Below are positions 35,326 through 43,708 of a stretch of 64,000 bases of DNA, in pieces. This DNA is from Runella salmonicolor. GTDB lineage: Bacteria; Bacteroidota; Bacteroidia; Cytophagales; Spirosomataceae. The stretch is taken from contig NZ_JAMZEL010000004.1 in assembly GCF_024158025.1 (NCBI RefSeq), forward strand, positions 248,001 through 312,000, in the 5' to 3' direction. Both the position numbers and the translations under genes were made by a program. How positions within the stretch are numbered: the first letter of the stretch is position 1; each line of letters begins with the position of its first letter. A model generated the notes under the pieces. That model searched no databases. It saw only the letters and a list, made by a program, of their open reading frames with translations, and was not told the origin of the DNA.

Positions 35326-35362
35326 AATTTGAAAATTTGAAAACTGGACAATTTGAAAATAC
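35326..35362. repeat. AATTTGAAA degenerate direct repeats
   Basis: Three copies of ATTTGAAAA-type units, two adjacent and one separated by CTGGACA, lie in the divergent promoter region between gcvT and the next gene. A similar motif occurs after plsC. Confidence 0.45.
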
Positions 35363-35393
35363 ACTTATTTATCACCTTTTGTCGTTTTTTTCG

Positions 35394-35424
35394 TTTGTAC
35401 ATTTTCAAAATTCGTCTACTTTTG
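35394..35424 (+). promoter_or_regulatory. Bacteroidota consensus promoter
   Basis: TTTG (35394-35397), exactly 19 bases, then TACTTTTG (35417-35424). This matches the -33/-7 consensus fully and lies 26 bases before the ATG of the IrrE-like gene. Confidence 0.75.
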
Positions 35425-35450
35425 TCTTATACTCAACCTTTTAAGGTGAA

Positions 35451-36167
35451 ATGGGGAAGAAAAAACAACCTGAAAATCAAGTCCCGATTGACTTCCGATT
35501 GCAAGACCGTACGTTGCTTCATTTGGGGCAAATCGCGGCCCAGCGCGACGGTGAACGTTTATTTCAGGGACTATTGGCGGGCGATTGGCTATTGGAGCCG
35601 GCTGGTGAGGCCGCCGATGTATCGTCGGGGCAGGATATTATCCGCCAGTTAGGCCGCCGTTTGCCTTATCCAGAAGTGGTCAAAGTGGCGCAATTACACG
35701 CGGTAGAAACCGAATTTGTCGGCTTTTCAGCTTTGTTTCAAAACAAAGGGTGGGTGTTTTTGAATGCCAAGGCCAATGATTATGAGCGCTGTTATTACAC
35801 GGCATTACTGACGGCTTCGTTGGGGTTGTACATGAGTTATTCACAGCCAGATGCCTTGTGTCAACGTTCGGAAAAACTCGTTTTTGATGCGTTGCTGCCC
35901 GAAAGTGAAGTGCAGAGCTTCTTTCACCGGGGCATTACCAAAATCTCTTCTTCTTTGGCCGTAGATATTGCTGATTTTTTCCGGGTTCCGTTCCCGATTG
36001 TGCTAAAACGCGCGCTTTCGTTGGAGGTAATTTCGGATGAGCAATACCGCAACTTCATGACGGTCAAACCTGAGCGCCCCGTGAAGGCGCGCCCGTTGTT
36101 CGTTTCTAAATCGGGCGAGTTGGAAGGAGACTTTGACGACGAGCAGTGGATTGGTGGTGGGTTTTAG
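35451..36167 (+). CDS. ImmA/IrrE-like protein without HExxH motif (unknown function)
   Basis: A 238-residue soluble protein. The layout of residues 100-205 resembles ImmA/IrrE metallopeptidases: a strand KGWVFLNAKAN, then a helix NDYERCYYTALLTASLGLYM where the zinc helix should be, then RSEKLVFDALLPE (the family's EANxFAxxLLMP block), then SLAVDIADFFRVPFPIVLKRALSLEVI (its LAxxFxVSxxxxxxRLxxLGLI block). The HExxH residues are absent (TASLG instead), so it cannot be a zinc peptidase. The assignment is by pattern only. It has the best promoter in the window and no helix-turn-helix or toxin partner nearby. Confidence 0.45.
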   Translation: MGKKKQPENQVPIDFRLQDRTLLHLGQIAAQRDGERLFQGLLAGDWLLEPAGEAADVSSGQDIIRQLGRRLPYPEVVKVAQLHAVETEFVGFSALFQNKGWVFLNAKANDYERCYYTALLTASLGLYMSYSQPDALCQRSEKLVFDALLPESEVQSFFHRGITKISSSLAVDIADFFRVPFPIVLKRALSLEVISDEQYRNFMTVKPERPVKARPLFVSKSGELEGDFDDEQWIGGGF

Positions 36168-36207
36168 CCAAGTGATTTTGATAGTATTGATAGATAAAAA
36201 CTTAAAA

Positions 36208-36261
36208 AAGGTCATCAAAAAAGGGTTGAAAACTAGTTTTCAACCCTTTTTTGATGACCTT
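36208..36261. terminator. 54-base perfect palindrome, bidirectional terminator
   Basis: Arms of 27 bases (AAGGTCATCAAAAAAGGGTT... and its exact complement) meet without a loop. Each strand has GGGTTGAAAAC paired and then a run of six T, so it can end both the IrrE-like gene and pheS. Confidence 0.85.
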
Positions 36262-36271
36262 AATCGTGGAT

Positions 36272-37312
36272 TTATACCCCTTCAAACTGACGCAAAAAGC
36301 GTACATCATTTTCAGAGTATAGGCGTAGGTCACGAACGCCGTAGCGGAGCTGGGCAATGCGCTCAATACCCATGCCGAAGGCAAAACCAGTGTATTCTTC
36401 GGGGTCGATGCCGCAGTTGGCCAAGACGTTGGGGTCTACCATGCCACTGCCAGCAATCTCTACCCAGCCCGTTCCTTTGGATAAACGGTAGGTCTCTTCC
36501 GTGTCGGTTCCCAACCAAATGTCAATCTCGGCGCTTGGCTCCGTAAAGGGGAAGAACGACGGACGGAGGCGTATTTTTACGTCTTTGTCAAACATCTCTT
36601 TGGAGAAGTGATAAAGCGTGTCTTTGAGGTCTTTGAAACTTACGTTTTTATCAATATACAAGCCTTCTACCTGGTGGAAAAAGCAGTGAGCGCGGGCCGA
36701 AATGGCCTCATTGCGGTACACACGCCCGGGCATAATGGCGCGGATGGGCGGCTTTTGGCGTTCCATCATCCGGATTTGTACGTTTGAGGTATGTGTACGC
36801 AGGAGCATATCTTGCGTAGGGTCTTCGGCATTTTTGGCCACGAAAAACGTGTCCTGCATTTCGCGCGCGGGATGGTTTTCGGGGAAATTGAGGGCCGTAA
36901 AGTTGTACCAGTCTGACTCAATCTCGGGGCCGTCGGCCACGCTGAAACCCATGCGCTCAAAGATTTCGATGATTTTGGCGCGGGCCAAGGTGAGCGGGTG
37001 TATACTGCCGAGTTGGTTAGGAACGACGGGCAAGGTTAAATCAACCGACGGCCCACTAAAGCCACTGTCGTTGGCCTCAAACTCGGCCTGAATGACGGCG
37101 AAGCGGTCGATGGCGAAATTTTTTAAAGCGTTCAATTCCTGCCCTACGGCGCGGCGCTCTTCTTTGGCAATGTCTTTCAGCCCTTCAAAAAGGGCTTCGA
37201 CGACGCCTTTGCGTCCTACAAAGCGTTGACGATATTGTTCTAGTTGCTCCTTGGTGGCAACTTCAAACTGTTCTATTTCCTGAAATATCTCTTTGACTCG
37301 TTCGGTTAGCAT
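36272..37312 (-). CDS. pheS: Phenylalanyl-tRNA synthetase alpha subunit
   Basis: Catalytic alpha subunit of PheRS. From the ATG at 37312 it has 346 residues. An N-terminal coiled-coil arm (about 1-90) is followed by the class II core: HPLTLARAKIIEIFERMGF, motif 2 (MPGRVYRNEAISARAHCFFHQ in part) and motif 3 (GFAFGMGIERIAQLRYG). The frame could start at 37363, but the extra residues lie in a repeat-rich leader and have no counterpart in the family. pheT is not adjacent, as is usual in Bacteroidota. Confidence 0.94.
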   Translation of the reverse strand: MLTERVKEIFQEIEQFEVATKEQLEQYRQRFVGRKGVVEALFEGLKDIAKEERRAVGQELNALKNFAIDRFAVIQAEFEANDSGFSGPSVDLTLPVVPNQLGSIHPLTLARAKIIEIFERMGFSVADGPEIESDWYNFTALNFPENHPAREMQDTFFVAKNAEDPTQDMLLRTHTSNVQIRMMERQKPPIRAIMPGRVYRNEAISARAHCFFHQVEGLYIDKNVSFKDLKDTLYHFSKEMFDKDVKIRLRPSFFPFTEPSAEIDIWLGTDTEETYRLSKGTGWVEIAGSGMVDPNVLANCGIDPEEYTGFAFGMGIERIAQLRYGVRDLRLYSENDVRFLRQFEGV

Positions 37313-37383
37313 CGGGTGATTAGTGATTGGTGGGTAGTGCTTAGGGACAATTTCAGCACTCAATTAGCTTCAATAATAGACTG

Positions 37384-37416
37384 CAAAGTTAAACATTCTT
37401 CCCAACTAACCACAAA
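37384..37416 (-). promoter_or_regulatory. Putative Bacteroidota promoter for pheS
   Basis: Minus strand: TTTG (37416-37413), 21-base spacer, TAACTTTG (37391-37384), 71 bases before the pheS start. Confidence 0.55.
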
Positions 37417-37440
37417 CCACCAATCACTGATTACTACTAA
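37399..37440. repeat. Degenerate heptad-like repeat (AGTAATTAGTAGTAATCAGTG type)
   Basis: On the minus strand a run of imperfect GTAATTA/GTAATCA/GTGATTG units lies between the amidohydrolase stop and the pheS promoter. A second short stretch is at 37313-37338. It resembles the tandem heptads before kduI. Confidence 0.35.
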
Positions 37441-39053
37441 TTACTGCCCGATACTTTTCCTGTTTTTTGGGGAATGCCCGGCTGAGTAATTTCAAAATTC
37501 TCTTCTTTTTTGGCATCGGCGACAATCTTACGCACGTCGGCCAGCAGTTTTTTAGCATCGTACACCACGCCATCTTTGACGGTGTATTTTACGCCACCCA
37601 CGCGCGTCACTTCGTTTTTTTCATTGAGTCGAATGGCCCCCGTTCCGTAGAGCGTTTTCAGGTTGGCGAGCGGATTTTCTTCGGTAATCACAAAATCGGC
37701 CAGTTTTCCTACTTCTATCGAGCCAATATCTTTGGCCATGCCGAGGGCTTCTGCTCCTTTGAGGGTGGCGGCCCGGATGATCTCCATGGGATGGAATCCC
37801 GCTTCGCGGAGCAATTCTAGTTCACGGATGTAAGCAAATCCGTATAATTGATAAATAAAGCCCGAATCAGAACCTGTGGTAACGCGCCCACCGCGATTTT
37901 TGTATTCGTTGATAAACGCCATCCACAGACGATAATTCTCTTTCCATGCTACTTCCTGCTCCGTGCCCCAGTTGTGCCAATACGACCCGTGAGAGATGCG
38001 GCTTGGGCCATAAAAGCGCCACAGAGAAGGCAGCGTGTATTCCTCATGCCATTCGGCGCGGCGGGCCAGCATCAGTTCGCGGTTGGCTTCGTAGATATTG
38101 AAGGTGGGGTCAATGGTGAAATCCAGTTTCAACATTTCGTCCATCACCTGATTCCATTTTTCGGTACCGGGTTTAGCCGCTTGTTTCCAGAGTTTACCAG
38201 CTTCTTCAAAACGGTTTTGCTCGTTGTTGTAGTTATAATCCGTTGGATAATTTTGGAGGGTTTTGTCGTCAAATAGTGCTTCCGGGAGTCCGTACCAGTG
38301 TTCCATACTTGTCAGGCCAGCTCTAGCGGTGGCCAAGGCATTCATGCGCCCTACTTCGGTTTGGGCGTGGTGGGCGGCAGAGCCAAGCCCTAGCTTTTTG
38401 TTTTCGTCGAGGGCGGCCTTAAAAACTTCGGGTTCGGCACCGAAGAATTTGATGCCGTCAGCGCCTTTTTTTGCGTTTTGGCGTACCCATTCACGGGCTT
38501 GTTCAGGCGTAGAGATAAAGTCGGCAGCTCCTTGTCCGAAAACGGTATAGGCTTTAATTCGCGGAGCAGTAATCAGATTTTTAGCACTTTTTTCTTTTTG
38601 GTCCAGCACCCAATCTAGTCCATTCCCACAAGATGGGTCGCGGATGGTCGTGACTCCGTGGGCCATCCAGAGTTTAAACACATATTCGGCATTGGCTCCC
38701 TGCTGTACACCACCGATGTGGCCGTGCATATCTACAAAACCGGGCATCAAGTACATGCCTTGGCAATTCATTTCTTTGTCGCCTGGGTTGGCTTTTACGC
38801 CATTTTTGGGGTCAGCGGGCATTCCTGGATAACCTGCTTGACGAATTTGGGCAATGCGGTTGTTTTCAACCACAATGTCCATGGGGCCAATTGGGGGTGA
38901 GCCCGTGCTGTTGATGATGGTTACGCCTCTGATGATAAGTCGTTTGTGAGGGCCGTCTCCTTCGGCTCGGTTGGGTGCTTTTTGCACTTGAGCCAAAATA
39001 GGGAGTGAAACTTGGGCGATAAGGAAGAACAATAAGAAGAAAAGCTTTTTCAT
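37437..39053 (-). CDS. Secreted amidohydrolase family protein
   Basis: A 538-residue exported metal-dependent hydrolase. A signal peptide (MKKLFFLLFFLIAQVSLPILA in two parts) defines the start at 39053 rather than 39092. The amidohydrolase core has the HxH motif in GFVDMHGHIGG, conserved His in GSAAHHAQT and MEHWYG, and Asp in TTGSDSGF. The C-terminal KGAEALGMAKDIGSIEVGKLADF block returns to the beta-sandwich domain. Members of this group are annotated as imidazolonepropionase- or prolidase-like; the substrate cannot be read from sequence. Confidence 0.83.
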   Translation of the reverse strand: MKKLFFLLFFLIAQVSLPILAQVQKAPNRAEGDGPHKRLIIRGVTIINSTGSPPIGPMDIVVENNRIAQIRQAGYPGMPADPKNGVKANPGDKEMNCQGMYLMPGFVDMHGHIGGVQQGANAEYVFKLWMAHGVTTIRDPSCGNGLDWVLDQKEKSAKNLITAPRIKAYTVFGQGAADFISTPEQAREWVRQNAKKGADGIKFFGAEPEVFKAALDENKKLGLGSAAHHAQTEVGRMNALATARAGLTSMEHWYGLPEALFDDKTLQNYPTDYNYNNEQNRFEEAGKLWKQAAKPGTEKWNQVMDEMLKLDFTIDPTFNIYEANRELMLARRAEWHEEYTLPSLWRFYGPSRISHGSYWHNWGTEQEVAWKENYRLWMAFINEYKNRGGRVTTGSDSGFIYQLYGFAYIRELELLREAGFHPMEIIRAATLKGAEALGMAKDIGSIEVGKLADFVITEENPLANLKTLYGTGAIRLNEKNEVTRVGGVKYTVKDGVVYDAKKLLADVRKIVADAKKEENFEITQPGIPQKTGKVSGSN

Positions 39054-39089
39054 AAAGGAAGTTGGGGTAGATGGAGTGTAATGGTATTT

Positions 39090-39097
39090 CAAAGTTA
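39090..39097 (-). promoter_or_regulatory. Putative Bacteroidota -7 element for amidohydrolase gene
   Basis: TAACTTTG on the minus strand, 36 bases upstream of the start at 39053. Confidence 0.42.
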
Positions 39098-39133
39098 ATC
39101 AAGATTAAAGACTTTTGGGCGATGAAGTCTAAC

Positions 39134-39168
39134 AAAAAGGGCGAATACCCGTCGTATTCGCCCTTTTT
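39134..39168 (-). terminator. Intrinsic terminator after the HPF gene
   Basis: Perfect 15-bp arms AAAAAGGGCGAATAC and GTATTCGCCCTTTTT with a 5-base loop, ending in T-rich sequence on the minus strand, 16 bases after the HPF stop. Confidence 0.85.
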
Positions 39169-39184
39169 ATGAATGTAGCCTTTT

Positions 39185-39562
39185 CTAAATCTCCTCTATT
39201 TCTATTTCTTCGGCTACTTCTGAGCCATTGGTAGTGGCTTCTTTGATGGTTTTGTTTTCTACTTCTTGCCGTTTGGCTTTGTATTTTTTTATCTGAATTT
39301 TGAGGGCCTCAAGGGCTAAATCGGTGGCTTCTTCAAAGCTTTTGCCACTTTCTTTGACGAATAGTTCCGCATTGGGAACCTTGATTTTGACTTCTAAAAC
39401 TTTATTTTTGACTTTACTGCTTTCACTTTTATCTAATCGGAGGTATACTTCTCCACTGGTTATTCGGTCATAAAATGTTTCGAGTTTTCCTAGTTTCTTT
39501 TCAATAAATTCGAGCAATTTTGAATCTGCGTCGAAGTGGATCGCGTGCACTTGAAGTCTCAT
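39185..39562 (-). CDS. Ribosome hibernation-promoting factor / RaiA family protein
   Basis: A 125-residue small protein with the beta-alpha-beta-beta-beta-alpha fold of HPF/YfiA: MRLQVHAIHFDADSKLLEFI, then LGKLETFYDRITSGEVYL, then KVLEVKIKVPNAELFV and the second helix FEEATDLALEALKIQIKKYK. It is the short form lacking the C-terminal dimerisation domain and ends in an acidic tail (SEVAEEIEIEEI). It binds the 30S decoding centre in resting cells in known homologues. Confidence 0.88.
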   Translation of the reverse strand: MRLQVHAIHFDADSKLLEFIEKKLGKLETFYDRITSGEVYLRLDKSESSKVKNKVLEVKIKVPNAELFVKESGKSFEEATDLALEALKIQIKKYKAKRQEVENKTIKEATTNGSEVAEEIEIEEI

Positions 39563-39623
39563 AATTACGCACAGTTTTAGTTTAACAATTAATTGACAAT
39601 CATATTTGTGGACTCAAAAGGGG

Positions 39624-39656
39624 AAAAAATAGCGGTCTGCATCGCCAGACCGCTAT
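39624..39656 (-). terminator. Intrinsic terminator after kduI
   Basis: Perfect 11-bp arms ATAGCGGTCTG and CAGACCGCTAT with a 6-base loop, followed on the minus strand by six T. It lies about 94 bases after the kduI stop. Confidence 0.75.
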
Positions 39657-39749
39657 CTCTAAAATTGAAGTCTACCTTCAACGATTGTAAATCTAAACTG
39701 TGTGTTTTTTTCTTAAAAACCAAGCATTACGGTTAGTTTTTTTGAAATT

Positions 39750-40586
39750 TTATTTTATTTCACTCATTGTCAGCATATCCATATCCGTGAAGGAATAATT
39801 TTCTCCGGCCATTGCCCACAGAAACGAATAACTGGTGGTTCCGGCTCCAGCATGGATGGACCACGGAGGAGAAATAATGGCCTGTTCGTTGGCTACTACC
39901 AAGTGGCGGGTTTCTTCGGGAGCCCCCATAAAATGGAAAATACGCTGGTCTTCTTCCATGTCAAAGTAGACGTAAATTTCGGAACGGCGGTCGTGGACAT
40001 GCGGCGGCATGGTGTTCCAAACACTGCTGTATTTCATGGCCGTCATGCCCATCACGAGCTGGCAGCTCTCCAAGCCGCCCGCGTGGATGTACTTATAAAT
40101 CGTACGGGTATTGGCTTTTTCGGGAGAGCCCATGTCTACGGGCATGGCATCGGCAGCTTTCATCAAGGCCGTTGGCACAAGACGATGTGCGGGCGTTGAA
40201 ATCAAAATAAACTTAGCAGGAAACTCTGGGTCTAAACTCTTGAACGAAACCATTTTGTGGCCTTTTCCTACGTACAGGCAGTCGCGTTTTTGAAGTGTAA
40301 AAAGTTCTTCTCCTACCATCACAAACCCATCGCCCCCCACGTTGAGAATACCTAATTCGCGGCGTTCAAGAAAATAATCAGCGCGGAGTTCCTCATAAAC
40401 GGGTAGTTTATGCAATTGCCCTACTGGCTTTATTCCCCCTACAATCATGCGGTCATAGTGGGAATAAACGAAATGGAACTGATCCGGAACGAACAGTTTC
40501 TCCATCAAAAATTCCTCACGGATTCGGTGCGTATCGTAGCGTTTGAAATCCGTCGGATTGGTAGCATGTCGAACTTGGATGTGCAT
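39750..40586 (-). CDS. kduI: 5-dehydro-4-deoxy-D-glucuronate isomerase
   Basis: Converts 5-keto-4-deoxyuronate to 3-deoxy-D-glycero-2,5-hexodiulosonate in pectin breakdown. The 278-residue bicupin shows RYDTHRIREEFLMEKLF, YDRMIVGGIKPV, ERRELGILNVGG and NTMPPHVHDRRSEIYVYFD, whose His and Glu residues bind zinc. It is about 9 kb from the hexuronate operon and transcribed on the same strand. KduD, which normally follows, is missing. Confidence 0.93.
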   Translation of the reverse strand: MHIQVRHATNPTDFKRYDTHRIREEFLMEKLFVPDQFHFVYSHYDRMIVGGIKPVGQLHKLPVYEELRADYFLERRELGILNVGGDGFVMVGEELFTLQKRDCLYVGKGHKMVSFKSLDPEFPAKFILISTPAHRLVPTALMKAADAMPVDMGSPEKANTRTIYKYIHAGGLESCQLVMGMTAMKYSSVWNTMPPHVHDRRSEIYVYFDMEEDQRIFHFMGAPEETRHLVVANEQAIISPPWSIHAGAGTTSYSFLWAMAGENYSFTDMDMLTMSEIK

Positions 40587-40590
40587 GATA

Positions 40591-40625
40591 GTAATGAGTA
40601 ATGAGTAATGAGTAGTGAGTAGTGA
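40591..40625. repeat. Tandem heptanucleotide repeat (GTAATGA)3(GTAGTGA)2
   Basis: Five consecutive 7-base units immediately upstream of kduI: three GTAATGA and two GTAGTGA. It could vary in copy number by slippage and alter kduI leader spacing. Confidence 0.75.
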
Positions 40626-40666
40626 GGCTTAACGTTTTTCTTACTCAATACTCTGTACCAAATAAT

Positions 40667-41728
40667 TTATTTTAAAATTGGTGCTAAAGCAACGTGATTT
40701 TGGTCCAACCATTCGGTAATATCTTCGACAATCTGGCGTACCCCAATCTGAGGGGCCCAACCAGTGAGCCGCGTTACTTTCGAATTGTCGGTAATATACA
40801 GGCGAATATCTGCCGTGCGGGTTTCGGCCACTTGTTTGATAGGGATGGTCTTGCCCGTTACTTCCTGACAGATTTTGGTGAGTTCTTGCAAGGAAGTGCT
40901 GCTTTCGTTTCCTCCGCCCGCATTGAGAATTTCACCATTTACTTTTTCCAAATTATGTAATTGCCAGTCAATCAAACGGTATAAATCCGCCACGTGTAGC
41001 ATATCACGGGTTTGTTTGCCCGTGCCACCGTAGCCAAAATACCCCAGTTGTTGTTCCCAATAATGTTTTGCAATCCAAAGAACCATCACGCCTTGGTCTA
41101 CTTTGCCCATTTGCCACGGGCCCGTAATCACGCCGCAGCGGTTGATAACGGTCTGTAAACCATAAAATTCATTGTATTCCTGAATGATTAATTCCGAAGC
41201 TAGTTTGGTGGTTCCGTACAAAGAACGGGCGCCGTCCAACGGAAAATCTTCGGCAATTCCTTTGGATGAAACCCCTTTAACGGGTTGTTCATCTGTCAAT
41301 TCAAACCGGGTTTCGGATTCGATAAAATTCAGTTTTTCAATGGTCTTGATGGGATATACTCGGCTCGTAGACAAGAAAATGAATTTTGCGCGGTGTTTGA
41401 GGGCGTAATTAAGGCAATTGACGGTGCCAAAAAGATTGGTATTTATTAAGTAATCGGGCGTTCCGTCCAATCCTGCCAAAACAGAAGGCTCGGCAGATGC
41501 CTCAATGACAGCATCCACAGCTGGTAGCGAATCAAAATCTTCTTTGTTGCGAATGTCACCGTGAACGTACGTGATTCCGAGTTGGGAGATTCGGGCTACG
41601 TTGAGTTCTGAACCTTTTCGTTTTAGGTTATCTAAACAATAAATTTCGTAAGAAGGATAGTTGGTTTTTAATGCTATCGCTAACGAAGAGCCTACAAAGC
41701 CGGCGCCGCCGGTAATCAGAATTTTCAT
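40667..41728 (-). CDS. NAD-dependent epimerase/dehydratase (CDP-paratose 2-epimerase-like)
   Basis: A 353-residue extended short-chain dehydrogenase for nucleotide sugars. The Rossmann motif is GGAGFVGSS (residues 7-15), the catalytic set is STSRVY and YGTTK (YxxxK). Conserved blocks RCGVITGPWQMGKVDQGV and FGYGGTGKQTRDMLHV match CDP-paratose/CDP-tyvelose 2-epimerases and related enzymes. The exact substrate is open. Its ATG lies seven bases after the upstream kup stop, so it may be read through from the kup pair. Confidence 0.8.
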   Translation of the reverse strand: MKILITGGAGFVGSSLAIALKTNYPSYEIYCLDNLKRKGSELNVARISQLGITYVHGDIRNKEDFDSLPAVDAVIEASAEPSVLAGLDGTPDYLINTNLFGTVNCLNYALKHRAKFIFLSTSRVYPIKTIEKLNFIESETRFELTDEQPVKGVSSKGIAEDFPLDGARSLYGTTKLASELIIQEYNEFYGLQTVINRCGVITGPWQMGKVDQGVMVLWIAKHYWEQQLGYFGYGGTGKQTRDMLHVADLYRLIDWQLHNLEKVNGEILNAGGGNESSTSLQELTKICQEVTGKTIPIKQVAETRTADIRLYITDNSKVTRLTGWAPQIGVRQIVEDITEWLDQNHVALAPILK

Positions 41729-41735
41729 GGTCTAT

Positions 41736-43691
41736 TTAATTATATCTTCTTTTAAGCAGGACATTTTCTACGGGCTGAATGACCAACGGCACTTTTTCGA
41801 TCTTCACGGCGCTGGCATCTAGTCCAAACCATTTGTCTTCGCTGGGGGTGAATTGTTTGATGAAAAAATATGCTTGCATGATGATTCGTTCAAACAAAGG
41901 TAATTCGTTTTCGTAAGACAAAAACTTTTCCAGTACCACAAACCTAAAATCACCGACCACATTGTGTTTGTTGAGTGATTCATAGCGGCTGGTAATATCT
42001 ACTTCCTTGTTCTTAACCATTTCTTCAATCACCTTTCTAAGGTATAGATTGATGCGTTGCTCTACCCGGAAACCCAGATAGAAATTGACTTTGACGACGT
42101 CGTCGGGTTCAATGATGCTGACTTTGTATTCCATTGTGTAAGGGTCGTCGGTGGTGTCAACGTGTACAAACCAATAGATGTCGGCCCGTTTAGGACGTTT
42201 TTGGAAGATAGAATAAATCACTTTTGACTCAATTTCGCTTATGCGCGAAGCACTCGACATAAACACCAAGTGAGTGGCGTATTTGGGAATGCTTACGTCG
42301 CGACTGAGCTCTTTCAATGATTCCAGAAATCTCTCCAGTTTAACGTACTCGGTCAATTGTTGTTTGATAAAAAACGAGTTATACCAAATGACCATCAAAG
42401 AGACAATGGCACCGCCGATAATCAGAGACACCCACCCGCCGTGTGTAAACTTGAGTAGATTGGCCACCAAAAAAGAGCCTTCGATTCCTAAATAGAGCAC
42501 AAAAAACAGTACAATTCCCCATGCATTGTAGCGCCGGGCGTATAAGTAGTAAGACATCAAGAGCGTGGTCATCAGCATGGTTAGTGTAATGGCTAATCCG
42601 TAGGCCGCTTCCATGCGAGAAGATTCCTTAAAATATAAAACAACCCCGACGCACCCTGCCCAAAGGAGCCAATTGACGCTCGGAACGTACAGCTGTCCCT
42701 TTTGGAGACTTGGGTAACGAAGCCTTACTTTGGGCCAAAAATTGAGGCGTATTGCCTCGCTGACCAACGTAAAAGAACCCGTAATCAACGCCTGACTCGC
42801 AATAATCGCCGCCATGGTAGCGATACCGATGCCCGGAAGTAAAAACCAGTCGGGCATAAGGTCATAAAATGGATTACGAGTGCCCAAAGGCTGTCCTTTT
42901 ATGCTTAGTAAATATGCGCCTTGACCGAGGTAATTCAGAAAAAGTGCGATTTTTACAAATACCCAACTCACCCGAATGTTGCCTCGCCCGCAGTGACCAA
43001 GGTCAGAGTAAAGCGCTTCGGCCCCAGTGGTACAGAGAAATACCGCCCCCAGAAGCCAAAAACCTTCTGGATATTCAAACAACAGCCAATAACCGTAGTA
43101 CGGATTAAAACATTTGAGCACTTCGGGGGCGTCACTGATGTGAATGAAACCCAAAGTTGCCAGCATCAAAAACCAAATAAGCATGATTGGCCCAAAAGCC
43201 CGACCTACTACGCTTGTGCCAAAACCCTGAATTAAAAAAAGGGCCGATAGAATCGCAATGACAATCGGAATGGTCTGCAACTCAGGGTAGATGATTTTTA
43301 GCCCCTCAATAGCCGATGAAACTGAGATGGGAGGGGTAATGATGCCGTCGGCCAATAAAGCCGCCCCGCCAATCATGGCTGGAATGGTAATCCATTTGGC
43401 GTGCCGGCGCACCAGCGCGTAAAGCGCAAAGATACCTCCTTCACCCCGGTTGTCGGCCCGGAGAATCAGAATAACGTATTTAAATGTAGTTTGAAGGGTG
43501 AGTGTCCAAAATACCAAAGAAAGTGCACCTAAAATTTCGTTTTCTTCAATGGGCTTGGTAGTTCCGGTGACAGCCTTCATGACATAAAGGGGAGAGGTAC
43601 CGATGTCTCCATAAATAATACCGAGTGCAATCAATAACCCGGCTGCCGTGACTTTGGAGTTGTCGTGCCGGTGGGATTCGTTAGATTCCAT
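41736..43691 (-). CDS. kup: KUP-family potassium uptake protein (copy 1)
   Basis: A 651-residue K+/H+ symporter of the KUP/HAK family. The first two-thirds contain about 12 spans with GIIYGDIGTSPLYVM, ADGIITPPISVSSAIEGL, DLGHCGRGNIRVSWVFVK and SQALITGSFTLVSEAIRLNF (each motif shown separately). The C-terminal soluble domain (about 450-651) is larger than usual and contains DISIPKYATHLVFMS-like sequence. It is 17 bases downstream of a close paralogue and probably co-transcribed with it. Confidence 0.93.
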   Translation of the reverse strand: MESNESHRHDNSKVTAAGLLIALGIIYGDIGTSPLYVMKAVTGTTKPIEENEILGALSLVFWTLTLQTTFKYVILILRADNRGEGGIFALYALVRRHAKWITIPAMIGGAALLADGIITPPISVSSAIEGLKIIYPELQTIPIVIAILSALFLIQGFGTSVVGRAFGPIMLIWFLMLATLGFIHISDAPEVLKCFNPYYGYWLLFEYPEGFWLLGAVFLCTTGAEALYSDLGHCGRGNIRVSWVFVKIALFLNYLGQGAYLLSIKGQPLGTRNPFYDLMPDWFLLPGIGIATMAAIIASQALITGSFTLVSEAIRLNFWPKVRLRYPSLQKGQLYVPSVNWLLWAGCVGVVLYFKESSRMEAAYGLAITLTMLMTTLLMSYYLYARRYNAWGIVLFFVLYLGIEGSFLVANLLKFTHGGWVSLIIGGAIVSLMVIWYNSFFIKQQLTEYVKLERFLESLKELSRDVSIPKYATHLVFMSSASRISEIESKVIYSIFQKRPKRADIYWFVHVDTTDDPYTMEYKVSIIEPDDVVKVNFYLGFRVEQRINLYLRKVIEEMVKNKEVDITSRYESLNKHNVVGDFRFVVLEKFLSYENELPLFERIIMQAYFFIKQFTPSEDKWFGLDASAVKIEKVPLVIQPVENVLLKRRYN

Positions 43692-43708
43692 ATATATTTG
43701 GTTAAAAA

